A DNA stretch of 64,000 nt from Tenrec ecaudatus (taxonomy: Eukaryota > Chordata > Mammalia > Afrosoricida > Tenrecidae): contig NC_134539.1 of the NCBI RefSeq assembly GCF_050624435.1, positions 122,185,525-122,249,524 of the forward strand, written 5' to 3'. The notes below the pieces were generated by a model, which was not told the origin of the DNA, searched no databases, and saw nothing but the letters and a program-made list of their open reading frames with translations. A program made the position numbers and the translations under genes. Positions 50,219 through 61,702 of this stretch are shown one piece after another (within the stretch, counting starts at the first letter, position 1; each line of letters opens with the position of its first letter).

Positions 50219-52324
50219 TAACCAAGAATCATATACCCAGCAAAATTGTCTTTTTAAAAACAGTGAAATGAGGATATTTCCAAATAAATTAGGACTATGC
50301 AAAAGCCAGACCAAATGTATAAGAAATATTAAAAGCAAAAAAGAAATATTAAAAGCAGTTATTTGACAGCAAATCAACAGTCAGCAAACAGAAATTAACA
50401 TATCAGTCAATTTTATTCAGAAGTAAACCCAGATATAAATTTAAGCAATGTAAAACAAACCTACAAAACTGAAATTAAGAAACCACAGATACTAATTTGT
50501 AATGAAGATAGTTACAAAGTAAAAAGAGGACTACAGAGCAGTTACAGAATGTCCAATAGGAAGGAAGGAAGGTGGATAGAAGAGGAAGGCAGTCGATATA
50601 CAAGATTGGGAAATTTGGCAAAGAATAATGGAGTCTAGAAGACATTGGAACGAGTCCCAAAGTTAAAGGCAACAGAAATAAACACTGCTTGTGTACATAA
50701 TTCCACAAAAACAGGGATCAACAAGTTGATCACCATGGATGAGTGAATATGGAAGAGCAGGAGTTTAACTACATGCACATACACTCAGATGTACCTTGAC
50801 TGCAACTGTATCTTAATCAGTTTGGTGGAGCATAAAGGGGTCAAAGTTATAAAAAATTTCTTGGACATTACCCAGGTACCTTAAGAAAATGAACCAGTAG
50901 GCCTGGGGGCTCAGGACCCCGGTCTTGAGGGACACCAAGGTCAAAATACATAATATGGTCCACAAGAACAATGTTTTACATTCTACTCTGATGAGCAGAA
51001 ACTGGGGTCTTAAAAGCATCTGAGTAGCCAACTATGGTGCAACTACAGGTCTCTTCTCTGGAGGAGTGATGAAAATAAAACACACGGAGAAACGAATGGA
51101 CCACGGAAGCATTAGTCTCACAACCCCTGAGACCAGAAGAACCAGGTGCTCCTTGGCTACCATAACCAACTGCTCTGAAAAGGATCAAATTAAAAGGTTC
51201 TGAACAGAATGGGAACAAAACAAAAAATCATGAAGGAGACCAAATTTTGCTGGTTAGACAGAGACTGATAGAATACTGCCACTATGGTCCTACATCCCTC
51301 TTTTGTTTTTTTCCCTGTATCACTCTTAAGACCTGAAGAGAACTCTACCCTGTGGTTCAATTTTCAGCCCAACAACAGATTAGTCTATGAAGGGGAATAG
51401 TAGTACTCTCAATGTGTGCATTTGAGATCAAGGGGGAATCATTAACCCAAGAACAAAGTTCAGATGGTTTAGGAAAGAAACAGGAATAGAGAAAGGAAAT
51501 AGGGAATGATGTTACATTGAGGGGATTTTAATTAATATGAAACCAGGTAAATGAATCATTGAATGTACGACTAATTAGATTTGCTCTGTAAACCTTCAAC
51601 CAAGGCACAAAAAGTTTTTTTTTAATTGACCTAATTTTAGAAGTGAGAAAACAGAAATAGTTAGGTTTGGCAATTTGACTTTGAACATAAATCTACTCTG
51701 AAAATTTTAGCTGTTCTACTTTCCAAACTACAATGAAATACTATTTTCATGCATCTACTGAGTACTCTATCAAGCAACAGTTTGGAAGACTGTAGAGGCA
51801 GAAGTCTAAAATGATACTGTAGAAAGTAATTAAGCAACATGAAAAAACAAGCATATATGCTTTAGGGATATAAGCATTATTGGAAAATGCTTGTAATAGC
51901 AATGTAAACAACCTATATATCCATAAGAGGACTAATAAAATATATCACATATATAAACCAAGACACTGTATTAACTATTAAATATATTGAGTTTATATAA
52001 ATAATGTAATAGTTTAATAACCGTTTAATATTAAACTATTAAAATTGTTTAATAAATAATGCAAGTTTAAATTAAATAAATTACTGCAATCTGTGTTTGC
52101 CACCAAAGGCAATATGTATATGTGAGAAAGAGCATGAGAGATTTAAAATTATTTAGCATTCATTACAAGATAAATATTTAAACGTATTTTTGTACATAAT
52201 GCATTGTGAAATTATGCACAGAATTCTTCCAAATATATTTTTAAATGTCCAATTACACTCCATCTTTCCAGAGATAATCTTAAACAGATATAACATTCTG
52301 AATTTTTTTTCCCCATACCACTAG

Positions 52325-52512
52325 TACCAGTTGTCATCTTGTTAAGTTAGATTCATGCTGATCCTATGTGTGTAGGAAAAGAACTGTGCCTGAGAGTTAC
52401 AATGGCTGATTTGTAAGAGTAGATCACTAAGTCTTTCTTCCAATAGTCACAGGGTAGATTAAAAACCTCCAACCTAGCAGTTAGCACCACTTGTACCGAC
52501 CAGGGACTCTAT
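52325..52512 (-). mobile_element. AfroSINE, antisense
   Basis: GATTCATGCTGATCCTATGT, GTCTTTCTTCCAATAGTCAC, CCAACCTAGCAGTTAGCACC, CGACCAGGGACTC. Diverged. The rest of 51626-53026 shows nothing recognisable. Confidence 0.7.
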
Positions 52513-53021
52513 CATTCACCTACTGTGTATCATAAGACCACCATTCATTTGGTACTCTTATGATAACTAGCAAATTCTTGTCACTGTTTTAATTGTCGTC
52601 CCCCCCACACTTGGAAACGTTTATTTCATCAACATGGATCTCCAACGTGGATAAACATATTTTAATTGTCGTTTATAGCGCAGCCCCTATAATCACTAGT
52701 AATACCCTTCTCTCATTCAAATAATTTCCATTCAATTTTGAAAATAATTTACAAAAAAGGTGGTTTGAGCCTTCAAAAATTTTTTTAGGCAGCAGAACCC
52801 TTTTCCAAATCAAATTTCACTGGGAAGAGAAATATATAAAATAGATCTAACTTGTTCTTTTTCAAGTGGGGTTAGAGAAACCAGCAGTTGCACGCAGAAA
52901 GGAAGAACAGGATTGACCACAAATTTAGTGGTTAACTTAAGTTTTTTCAGAATAACCACAAGATATCGTTAAAGAAGTAGCATTCTGGTTTGGTATTCGA
53001 AATATGAGGAGTGAGAATTTA

Positions 53022-53261
<240 letters not shown>

Positions 53262-53613
53262 CTAGAGAGCTTCAGTTCTTCGTGATTAAGCATTTGATTG
53301 TAAAGAGAACTATATTAAGTTATATTTAATATACATAGAAATTGTGTTTCTAGATATTTAAACCAAGACACACAATAAAAAGACATTGAAAATCATCTCT
53401 ATAAAAATACTCATTAGAGGACTATCCCATTTGTAAATCAATGAAATAAAACTCTTGTGTTGCATTTGTTTTTGGTCTTTATAGGTATTCATCAGAAAAA
53501 ATTGTTTGCACTTAAGTAAGTTATCAGTTATATTCCTTAATTGCCACGTATGTAAAAATGATCATATAAAGCTGGTCATAATGATTGTTTTAATTTTATA
53601 AAAATTATGGACT

Positions 53614-53702
53614 ATACATATGCAAAAATATGCTTGATTCAATTGAGGTATGGATTGTTTTAAGAGCAGTAAGAGCCCCCAATAAAATGATCTTTAAATA
53701 AA
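53614..53702 (+). mobile_element. 89-base L1 tail with TSD
   Basis: One of the shortest L1 insertions here: only TACATATGCAAAAATATGCT to CCCCCAATAAAATGATCT plus A-rich end, flanked by AAAAATTATGGACT at 53600-53613 and 53703-53716. Confidence 0.85.
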
Positions 53703-53716
53703 AAAAATTATGGACT

Positions 53717-54290
53717 GTAACTTCTATAAAATATACAACTTTGCATATTAAGACGTGTGTTCAAATTTTAAAGTGTTATTATCCTGATGCCTTATAAATC
53801 TAGACTTAAATATTAAATATTGTCAATTATTATGACCAGCTGACTTGATGGCTTGATATATTTTATATTCTGATCAACTATCCAAAAGAAAATGAAAAAC
53901 ATTGGTTTTAAGTATTACATGGCTACCAAAATCACTAATGAGATGAGAATAACCAATCTGCTCCCTAGTATGGTTTTAGCTATACGATTAATCCTGTTTG
54001 AACATATTGTTATAATAAATCACTCAATTTTAATTATTACTTTAAATTATTTTCTACTATTAGAAATGTAGAAGTAATTTAAATGCATTGCTAGTAGCTA
54101 TCACACACAAACAATTGTGCTACAATAATGAAAACTACCTATGTAGAGCAATGAACGAATATGGCTTTGTGACTCCCAAACAATGACTGTGATGACTGAG
54201 TAAGATGCTTCTGACCTGCAAAGGGGATTGGTCAGCTCTGCTAATAATGTAAATAAGTTGCATGGTCATTATGTAAATAAAGCACAACAG
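53717..54290. other. MED13 intron, no feature seen
   Basis: AT-rich sequence without a recognised repeat or gene. Confidence 0.5.
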
Positions 54291-54720
54291 TTTCTGGGAT
54301 GTACAAAGGATTTTGATCTCTTGGGGGGAGTGGGGCAAAAGATGCTAACATCGGCTTACTATGAGAATGCTTTCAGAATGTCAACCAAAGCTTTAACAGA
54401 AAAATACACGCAAGATACCTTCTTCAGAGAGTGCTTCTTCTCCAAGACAATGCTTCTGCCAATTTTTCTTATCAAAACAAGGATAATTTTGTAGTTTTGA
54501 TGGCAATTCATTAGACCTTAGAGTCCTAATATGGCTATTTCTGACATCTTTTTAGCTTCTAAATCTTTAATAATCCTTAAAGGGCACCCATTTTCCTTCA
54601 GTTAATTGCACTGACATGGCTAAACTCCCAGGACCCTCAGTTCTTTAGGGACAGATTAAACGGCTGGCATTTTCATTTACAAAAGCATTTATGAAGCTTA
54701 TGCTGAGAAAAGAAGTTTGC
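54291..54720 (+). mobile_element. mariner transposase fossil, sense
   Basis: Coding-like phrases follow the mariner transposase C-terminal half: GTGCTTCTTCTCCAAGACAA (position of the HDNAPAH motif, now broken), then GAGTCCTAATATGGCTATTT (position of SPDLAPSDFF), then AAAGGGCACCCATTTTCCTT. It matches the family antisense at 13.9-15.2 kb. It is frameshifted and dead. Confidence 0.65.
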
Positions 54721-55455
54721 TTTTTAAGTTTCTATCTTTTAACTCCATTTTCCACAATGTTTTTGAAGCTGCTTCCTTTATATATAAAATCTATCATGGA
54801 TTAGGAACTAAGCCAGCTGCTAGGAATATAGTGGAAAACAAATTCCTACTCATATCTTCAGGGGTTTTTAAATCCTGCAGGGAAAGACCCACATGAAGCA
54901 AACTAAAATTATACTCTGTGACAATTGCTAGAGAAAAATAAATATGAAGTAATATTTAAGCTGAAACGTGGTTGAAAAGCAAGTGAAAAAGAATATAAAT
55001 TTCAAGTCTGATCTTTAGGGTTAAAAGGGGCTGAAGCCCTAGAACAGACTGGTTCAGTGCTGTCTGAGCATCTGCCAGAAGGCCAGGGTCACGTTTGGGG
55101 CCACCCTGCATGGCAGCTAACCATGGTGTCCGACAGGTAGGAGGAAGTGTGGGGTACAGGACCCATGGCTGAGCTTCCCAGAAGCCACCTAGACCTTCCA
55201 CAAGGAAGGGATACCCACAGTGATTAGTGCCATGCCTGCTGCCTTGTAGAGGTAAAAAATAGTTAAATAAATGATCATTGAAAAAAGTCAGTCACAAAAG
55301 TTCACATTTTATGATTTAATTTATATGATATCAACAAAATAGCCACATCTATAGAAAGAGAAATCACTTGTGGTTGCTTAGAGCTGAGGAGACTGCTGTT
55401 TGCACAACTCTATGAATATACTTAAGACTATTAATCAATTGTACATTTTCAATAG
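54721..55455. other. MED13 intron, no gene recognised
   Basis: A short minus-strand frame near 54956-55201 has no conserved features; no exon-like splice structure was found. Confidence 0.45.
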
Positions 55456-55459
55456 TGAA

Positions 55460-55565
55460 CTGTATAATGAAGGGTCTCCCAAAAGTTCTTGGAAAAATGG
55501 AATGAAAAGATAATAAAATGTGTCCACAGCATTCTAAACCCCTCATATCTCAAAAAATGCAACAA
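55460..55565 (+). repeat. mariner-type terminal fragment
   Basis: GGGTCTCCCAAAAGTTCTTG, GAAAAATGGAATGAAAAGAT; related in reverse to 8860-8936. Confidence 0.4.
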
Positions 55566-55649
55566 CAAAAAATGAAAACAAAATGTTCATACAGTAATTA
55601 TGATGGGGGTGGGGATTAGATAGATACATGGATAATTTTTTACCCCTTT

Positions 55650-55850
55650 GCTGTATTGTCTAGATTCTAACACATAACAACCATATAGGACAGAGCAGAA
55701 CTGCCCCTTTGGGTTTCTGAGACTGTATATCTTTACAGAAGCAGAAAGCCTCATTATTTTTCCTGTGGAATGACTGGTAGGTATGAACTGCTGACCCTGT
55801 GGTTAACATCTGAATACACAACTCACTATGTCAAGAGAGTTTCAATGAAT
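55650..55850 (-). mobile_element. AfroSINE, antisense
   Basis: AACAACCATATAGGACAGAG, CAGAACTGCCCCTTTGGGTT, GGTATGAACTGCTGACCCTG. The head is degraded. Confidence 0.75.
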
Positions 55851-55928
55851 TCCATCATTTGTGATGCTGTCATGAACAAAATAGTTTAATAATTGATTCA
55901 TATATGGATTTATAGAATTCCCTTAATA

Positions 55929-56271
55929 CCCAGTTTCCCCGAAAGTAAGGCATCCCCCGAAAATAAGACCTACTTACAGTTTTGCCTCCTGCTGAAACAT
56001 AAGGCACCCCCCGAAAATAAGGCCCCCCGAAGCTACCGTAACTCTGGACTCTGGAGCATAGCGGCAGGCGCCACTGCACAGCTCAATGTTGGCCGCAGCG
56101 CAGCCGGAGTAGACAGGAAGTGCGAGGTCTCTTTTAATAAAACAATAAACAGTAAATGTGTACCGTATTTTTCTTCATGGAAAAATAAGACATCCCCTGA
56201 AAATAAAGCCTAGCGCATCTTCAGGAGCAAAAATTAATATAAGGCACTGTCTTATTTTCGGGGAAACAGGG
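55929..56271. mobile_element. Palindromic TA-flanked MITE, 343 bp
   Basis: Both ends carry an inverted repeat: left CCCAGTTTCCCCGAAAGTAA, right TTATTTTCGGGGAAACAGGG. A TA lies on each side (55927-55928, 56272-56273), the Tc1/mariner-type target duplication. Inside are several further CCCCGAAAATAAG or CCCTGAAAATAA units and a CpG-rich centre (about 56045-56130). No transposase is encoded. The family name is not certain. Confidence 0.8.
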
Positions 56272-56378
56272 TATAACTAACACCTGTGATATTTTCACTG
56301 TTCATGAATTAGAACACTATAAGCTATCTTAAATTCTTATGCCTATCTTTATCCCTTGCCTTTCAAGAATTAACTAAC

Positions 56379-56875
56379 TGTGGTAGTTACATAATCTGTT
56401 GTCAATTTGAGAGGATTAAGAGTGAAGGGGTGGAGTATAGCCTGTCAATCAGGTCGTAGGATGATGACCTCATTTGGAGGCACTTTGGAGATAAAGTTTC
56501 CTGGAGACAGGACACAAGTTCACTGGGAGACATTGCAACTGACAAGGCCCATGAATTAATCTAGTGCTCTAAGCTAGAGAAGCCACATGGAAACCCCTGC
56601 TAGCACTGAGATGCTTACAATGCCAGTGCATCCACAAGAATTCCCACCCACTGGCCTGTGATCTTCCTGCATTTGGTATCATTGTGTGTGTTGTGTGTGT
56701 CTGAAGAAGAATTTATAGATTGGATTGGACATATGGGCTAATAATACTGGATTTATGAACTTGATCTGGACTGGGCTGGGATGTTTTCTCAATATTCAAT
56801 TGCTCTTACATATAAAGCTCTTTCTTATACACGAGTGTTCATGAATTGTTTCTCTAGTCTCCCCAGACTAACACA
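56379..56875 (+). mobile_element. Solo LTR (ERV-like), 497 bp
   Basis: It starts TGTGGTAG and ends CTAACACA, like the element at 6817-7278, with TGTTTCTCTAG near the 3' end. Flanks are CTAAC (56374-56378) and CTAAT (56876-56880), a 5-base duplication with one change. A GTGTGTGTTGTGTGTG stretch is at about 56684-56702. No viral coding region is present. Confidence 0.6.
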
Positions 56876-57089
56876 CTAATATCCAAAATTTTCCATGCAC
56901 CTAAATACGTTTAATGTGGTGTCATTCAGAACCTTAGAAAAAAGTTGTCTTCTAATATGTAACTTTCGGTGGCTTGTAACTTTTCTCTCCCATACCACCA
57001 TTACAAAGATTCATTTACTGGTCACATGCCACTTTATTCATTTACAGAGCTTACATAAATTATGTATTATACCATAATCACTACACATC

Positions 57090-57300
57090 AGAGCCCTAGT
57101 GTTTACAGTGGGTTACGTGTTGAGCTGCTAACTGCAAAGCCAGCAATTTGAACCCACCAACCACTCCTTGGGAGAAAGATAGGGCTTTCTACTTCCATCA
57201 ATAGTTACAGTCTCAGAAAACCATGTTGGTAGTTCTACCCTGGCCTATAGGGTTGCTGAGTCAGAATCGACTCAATGGCAGGGAACTTGTTTTTGCTTTT
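57090..57300 (+). mobile_element. AfroSINE
   Basis: AGAGCCCTAGTGTTTACAGT, GCCAGCAATTTGAACCCACC, TTGGGAGAAAGATAGGGC, GAGTCAGAATCGACTCAATG. Well preserved. Confidence 0.9.
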
Positions 57301-57419
57301 CACTTACCTACCCTCCTATATATATATGGGTATTTGGGTTATTTTTTACCTCTTTTAACACTGCATTGTAATTTTAATTCTCCTAGTAATCAATAAGCCA
57401 TTTAATTTAAAGGTAAAAC

Positions 57420-57822
57420 TCAAAATTCGCTGCCACCAAGTTCATTTCTACTCGTGGTGATCCTATAACCAAAAAAACCCCCCCAAAAAACCCCAAACTC
57501 CCTGCCATTGTGTTGACTCAGACTCATAGCAATCCTACAGGACAGGGTAGAACTGGCTCTATGAGTTTCTAAGACTAACTCTTCATGAGAATAGAAAACC
57601 TTGTCTTTCTCCCAAGAAACCGTTGGTGGTTTTGAATTGCTGACCATGCAGTTAGCCACTCAAAGGAGAGGGTAAAAATGCCTTTGTGGATTTCTGATAC
57701 TATAACTCTTTACAGGAGTCGAAAGCCTTGTATTTATCCCACTGAGGGGCTGGTGATTTCGAATTACTGACTCTGTGGTTAGCAGAAACTACATAACCAT
57801 TATGGCACACGGGCTCCTATTT
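57420..57822 (-). mobile_element. AfroSINE inside AfroSINE, antisense
   Basis: An outer antisense copy (about 57420-57475 and 57665-57822, ending ACGGGCTCCT) is interrupted by an inner antisense copy (about 57480-57662, CCTGCCATTGTGTTGACTCA to GCAGTTAGCCACTC). The inner copy is therefore younger. Confidence 0.75.
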
Positions 57823-58049
57823 AAAGACAGGCTAATTCCTTATCAACCAAAATAGTAAGCACATTGTTTTGAATATATGTTCAAAAATAAATGTATTAAC
57901 AAATGATACAAACCAAACAGAAGTTATATATGGCACATACCACCTAGCAACTAAGAACCACATTTTAAAACAGTGTGCCTGTGTAATTCAGTTTACAGTC
58001 AAAAGTGGCACATCGAGACAATTTTTATAATGTAGGTTAACCATGCCTG

Positions 58050-59010
58050 AAAGAAAACATCTAATTGATGGTTTTCTACCACTGTACCACAGTATGACAA
58101 ACTGCCAGTTGATTCTATATTGCTGTGATGTTGGAATCTATGCCACCAGTATTTCAAATACCAGCAAGGTGACCCATAGTGGGCAGATTTCAGTGGAACT
58201 TCAAGATTAAGACAGACTAGGAAGAAGGATTTGGCCATCTACTTCTGAAAACTCTATTATTTAAATTTATGCACCTAATCACAAATGCCAAATATGAAGA
58301 AAGCAAAATTCCTTAAAACTGAACCAATAAGCAACATAAGGATAAATGAAGAAAACAATGAAGCTGTCAAAGATTTAATTATACGTGGATCCACATTCAA
58401 TGCTCATGGAAGGAAGTCAAAACATCCTAAGTTTTAAGAGCAAAGATGTTACTTTGAGAACTAAGGCATACCTGGATCTAAGTCTTGGTATTTTCAACCA
58501 CCTCATATGCATGAGACAGCTGAACAAGGAATATGGAAGACTAATGAAGAAATGATGCCTTTAAATTATGATAGTAGCAAAGATTATTGGGCTGGCCAGA
58601 ATAACAAGCCCTGGTAACACTGTGGGTTAAGGACTAGACTGCTAACAGCAGTGGTTCAAACCCACCAGCCACTCCATTTGAGAATGACTCTATGCTCTTG
58701 TATAGATTTAGTCTTGGAAACCCTACACAAGGTTGCTCTGAGTCTGAATCACTTAGATGGCAGTGGGTTTCATGTTAGTTTGGTCTGAACAACAAATACA
58801 TCTCTTGGAAGCAGTATAGCCTGAATGCTCCTTAGAAGTGCGGATAGCAAGACTTTGCCTATCCTAATTTGGATATGTTATCAGGAGGAACAAGTTCCTG
58901 GAAAAGGATATAAATGCTTGGGAAAATAGGGAGTCAGCTAAAAAAATCTTCAACAAGATGAACTGGCACAGTAGCTGGACAATGAGTTATGATTGTGAAG
59001 ACAGCACAGG
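58050..59010 (+). mobile_element. RTE LINE 3' region, sense, with SINE insert
   Basis: GATGTTGGAATCTATGCCAC and CAGTGGAACTTCAAGATTAA (about 58120-58210), then GTGGATCCACATTCAATGCT and GCAAAGATGTTACTTTGAGA, interrupted by an AfroSINE at 58606-58785, and continuing TTGGATATGTTATCAGGAGG, AATCTTCAACAAGATGAACT. These are RTE ORF 3' phrases; the frame is destroyed. Confidence 0.7.
58606..58785 (+). mobile_element. AfroSINE inside RTE
   Basis: CAAGCCCTGGTAACACTGTG, AGCAGTGGTTCAAACCCACC, ATCACTTAGATGGCAGTGGG. Confidence 0.8.
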
Positions 59011-59154
59011 ACTGGGTGATATTTCATTCTTTTGCATACAGGGTCTGATTTCTCATCTCACCTCACTACCACAGCCAACCTACTCGTTACAATCAGAACT
59101 GACTCTGGTATCTAACCACAACAAGTGATTATTGTAGTAATGACGATATTACCC

Positions 59155-59335
59155 CAAATCAAACTCGCTGCGATGGAGTCCACTCTGACTCATCCCATAG
59201 GACAGAGTAGAACTGCCGCTCTTGGATTTCTAAGGCTGAATCTTTTGTTTTTTTCTAGCCTGAATCTTTATAGAAGCAGAAAGCCTCTTTTTCTCTCCCT
59301 TGGAGCAAACTGGTAAGTTTGAACTGCTGGAAATC
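59155..59335 (-). mobile_element. AfroSINE, antisense, with internal repeat
   Basis: CAAACTCGCTGCGATGGAGT, CATAGGACAGAGTAGAACTG, GGTAAGTTTGAACTGCTGG. The phrase CTGAATCTTT occurs twice around a T-rich spacer (about 59236 and 59261). The tRNA head is missing at the junction with the following L1. Confidence 0.75.
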
Positions 59336-59337
59336 TG

Positions 59338-60600
59338 AATGTCCAATAAACATATGAGAAAATGTTTCCAATCATTAGCAATAAGAGAAATGCAAATTAC
59401 AACAACTATGAGATACTACCTAATACCCTCAAAGATGGCCAAATTAAAAAAATTAGTAAGCAACAAGTGTTGGAGGGGCTGTGGTGAGACAGAAACTGTC
59501 ATCCACTGCTGGTGGACCTGTAGGTATGTACAACCACTGTGGAAATTGATTTGGCGATATCTAAAACAGATGGAAATCGAGCTACCATACAACCCAGCAA
59601 TCCCCCTAATGGGCACATAACCAGAAGTGGCAAGAAACAAATGTTCATCGCAGCACAGTTCACAATTGCAATGAGTTGGAAACAATCCAAATTTCCATCA
59701 ACAGATGAATGGATTAAAATACTGTGGTACATACCTACAATGACATACTACGCATCCCTAAAAAGCAGTGATGAAAATATGAAGCACATCGCCGCATGGG
59801 AAGAACTGGAGGAAATTATGCTAAGTGAAGTAAGCCAAGCACAAAAGGACAAGAACAACATGAACCCGCTGAGTTAAGCTTAAAAATGCAAAAAGGACAT
59901 AGGGAAATAGCTATTGTATACATACATTCCTGGTATGAGGTCCAGATAACATGGCAGGGGTCAGACCAAATCCAGGGATACATATGGTAGCCAAGTGGAA
60001 AGGAGGGGGGAAAATAAAAGAAATGGGTAGTGGGGGAACAGGGCACTAACCCACCCAAGGAGAGAGTATTGTTTATATCTCCACAGGGACCAGACTTTAA
60101 CCCAGTGCTCCAAGACGTGAATGCAGCATGTTGGCATGAAGCAAGGAACCAACAGAGGTCTGAGGGGCCAGCCCCAATCCCAACTACGTGAACTGCACCC
60201 CTCCCCCACCACCTAAGAATTCACTTCAGAGGACAGCACTGAAGCTACAGCTCAGGGAGAGGGACATATCTGATCAGAGCACACATGAGCAAATGAACGG
60301 GGAAGAAGAGAGAGTGGAGAACAACCTGGCCCACCAAGCCCTGAGGACCATTATACTGCTCAGAGGAGTAAATACACAGAGAGGATCATAGGGATGTGGC
60401 TTACTAATCCACAGCGCTACAGGGGATGATCGCTGAAGACAAAGCAGGTGTATAAGCAACTGGAGTGAAGAAAGCTGATGGTGCCCGACTATCAAAAGAT
60501 ATAGCATCTGGGGTCTTAAAGGCTTGAAGATAAAGAAGCAGCCATCTAGCTGAGAAGCCCCCATGAAGAAGCACACCAACTTGTGTGATCACAGCTGCCC
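59338..60600 (+). mobile_element. L1 3' half: ORF2 C-terminus and 3' UTR
   Basis: The frame 59339-59620 encodes SLAIREMQITTTMRYYLIPS and KCWRGCGETETVIHCWWTCR, VQPLWKLIWRYLKQMEIELP and YNPAIPLMGT, the classic zinc-knuckle-containing end of L1 ORF2. A second stretch (59640-59880) continues in the L1 3' ORF2 region. The 3' UTR runs to about 60600 (AAAGGCTTGAAGATAAAGAA, CCATGAAGAAGCACACCAAC), where it breaks off without the usual tail. It is 5'-truncated and recent-looking. Confidence 0.85.
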
Positions 60601-60604
60601 AAAA

Positions 60605-60772
60605 CAGTTCGCAACCCCTTTGGGAGTCAAACTATTCTTAACAGTAGCAAAATTACAATTATGAAGTAGCAATGAAAATAATTGTATGGCGGCGGTGGGG
60701 GTGTTGTTGTTGTCACCACAACATGGGGAACTGTATTAAAAGGTAGCAGCATTAAGAAGGTTGAGAACTATT
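60605..60772 (-). mobile_element. SPIN-type hAT transposon remnant
   Basis: The sequence reads CGCAACCCCTTTGGGAGTCA, then CAAAATTACAATTATGAAGT, TCACCACAACATGGGGAACT and AGCATTAAGAAGGTTGAGAA. It matches the non-autonomous SPIN consensus as I remember it, whose terminus in reverse reads GGTTCTCAACCTTCCTAATG. The right terminus is almost intact; the left terminus is missing at the junction with the L1. SPIN families are known from tenrec, bushbaby, bats, murine rodents, opossum, anole and frog. Confidence 0.75.
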
Positions 60773-60774
60773 TG

Positions 60775-61235
60775 GGTGTTTGCTACCTCATCTCTTAGGC
60801 TTTATATCTCCTACTATTGCCTCCATTATCCAATGAAATCCAGTCAAATCAACCTTCTAGCTGCTCCTGAAGCATGACAAGCAAACACTACTTCCTCAGA
60901 ATTTTCACACATTCATATTGTCTGTAAAATTCTTCCCTCAGAAAACATTCACCCTCTTTAATCTAAGTCTTTGCTCCAATAATACTTTCTTAGAAAAATC
61001 TTCTTTAATCTTATCTCTTAAAGAGCACTCTTTTCTTTGCTCATTCTTAATCTGCTTTTTCTTTAATGCTAGTCATAATCTGATTATATGATTTGTTTAT
61101 CATCTGTCTTCTCCACTAGATTAAAGCTCAAAATAAGCAAAGAAAAAGTCTGCTTTGTTCAAAGTTGCACCAAAAAAGGTGGCTGACTCCTACTAGATGC
61201 TCAGTAAATATTGAATCAGTAAAAGAAGGTTGAGT
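60775..61235 (+). mobile_element. L2 LINE 3' end, old
   Basis: TCTGTCTTCTCCACTAGATT, AAAAAGTCTGCTTTGTTCAA and GATGCTCAGTAAATATTGAA follow the well-known order of the L2 3' end; the upstream part is more diverged. Confidence 0.6.
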
Positions 61236-61669
61236 AAAATACATCTAGCAATTTTCTAGTAATTAATGTTGAGTTATCCTTTATAATTCTACTAAGTGTG
61301 CAATTACAGATTTACAATTAACACAATTTTAATTGGCAAAGTTAAACTGCTGGGAAATCTTCCCTTTAAAAAAAGCGGTGTGATGTTTATACACCAACAT
61401 CAGTGACCGAAGGATGTAAATCATATAATCTGAAGCAAAAGAGGGAATAATATCAATCTCTAAATTGTGAGATTCTGGTTTGCAGAAGGCGACAGATGAC
61501 ACTGGGGGCCCAAAATACATTTGTAAGATCTACATAGGAAATAAGCCTCTAGTGATTTCCCTCTATCTATAATAAAGGGATGAGATGAAATTGGTTATCA
61601 AACAGAGTACACTGGAGATGACCTACAGGAGATCAAAATGGTAAACCTGACTTGAATACTTAAAACCTT

Positions 61670-61702
61670 GTCAGAAAAACAAACAAACAAACAAACAAAA
61701 AA
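61670..61702. repeat. (AAAC)n short tandem repeat
   Basis: AAACAAACAAACAAACAAAC repeated units. Confidence 0.85.

Larger units (their letters stand above)
46980..51625 (+). mobile_element. HAL1/L1-type element, nested insertions
   Basis: An old sense-strand element can be followed across the intron between exons 17 and 18: a 5' part with a pyrimidine-rich tract (about 47650-47925), an ORF1-like region (GGCCAGGCGGCAGTAGGATG near 48944; CAAGAATCATATACCCAGCA near 50222), and a 3' part ending at about 51625 (CACACGGAGAAACGAATGGA, CAACCCCTGAGACCAGAAGA). ORF2 is absent, as in half-L1 (HAL1) elements. It is interrupted by an L1 tail at 48169 and an RTE at 49009. All frames are broken. That it is one element, and not neighbouring fragments, is inference. 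Confidence 0.6.

Noticed and set aside
54228-54494. 88-residue plus-strand open frame
   Set aside because: It overlaps the decayed mariner transposase and is not in a conserved frame throughout.
54956-55201. Possible upstream MED13 exon on the minus strand
   Set aside because: The encoded peptide has no MED13 character and no proper splice sites were seen around it.
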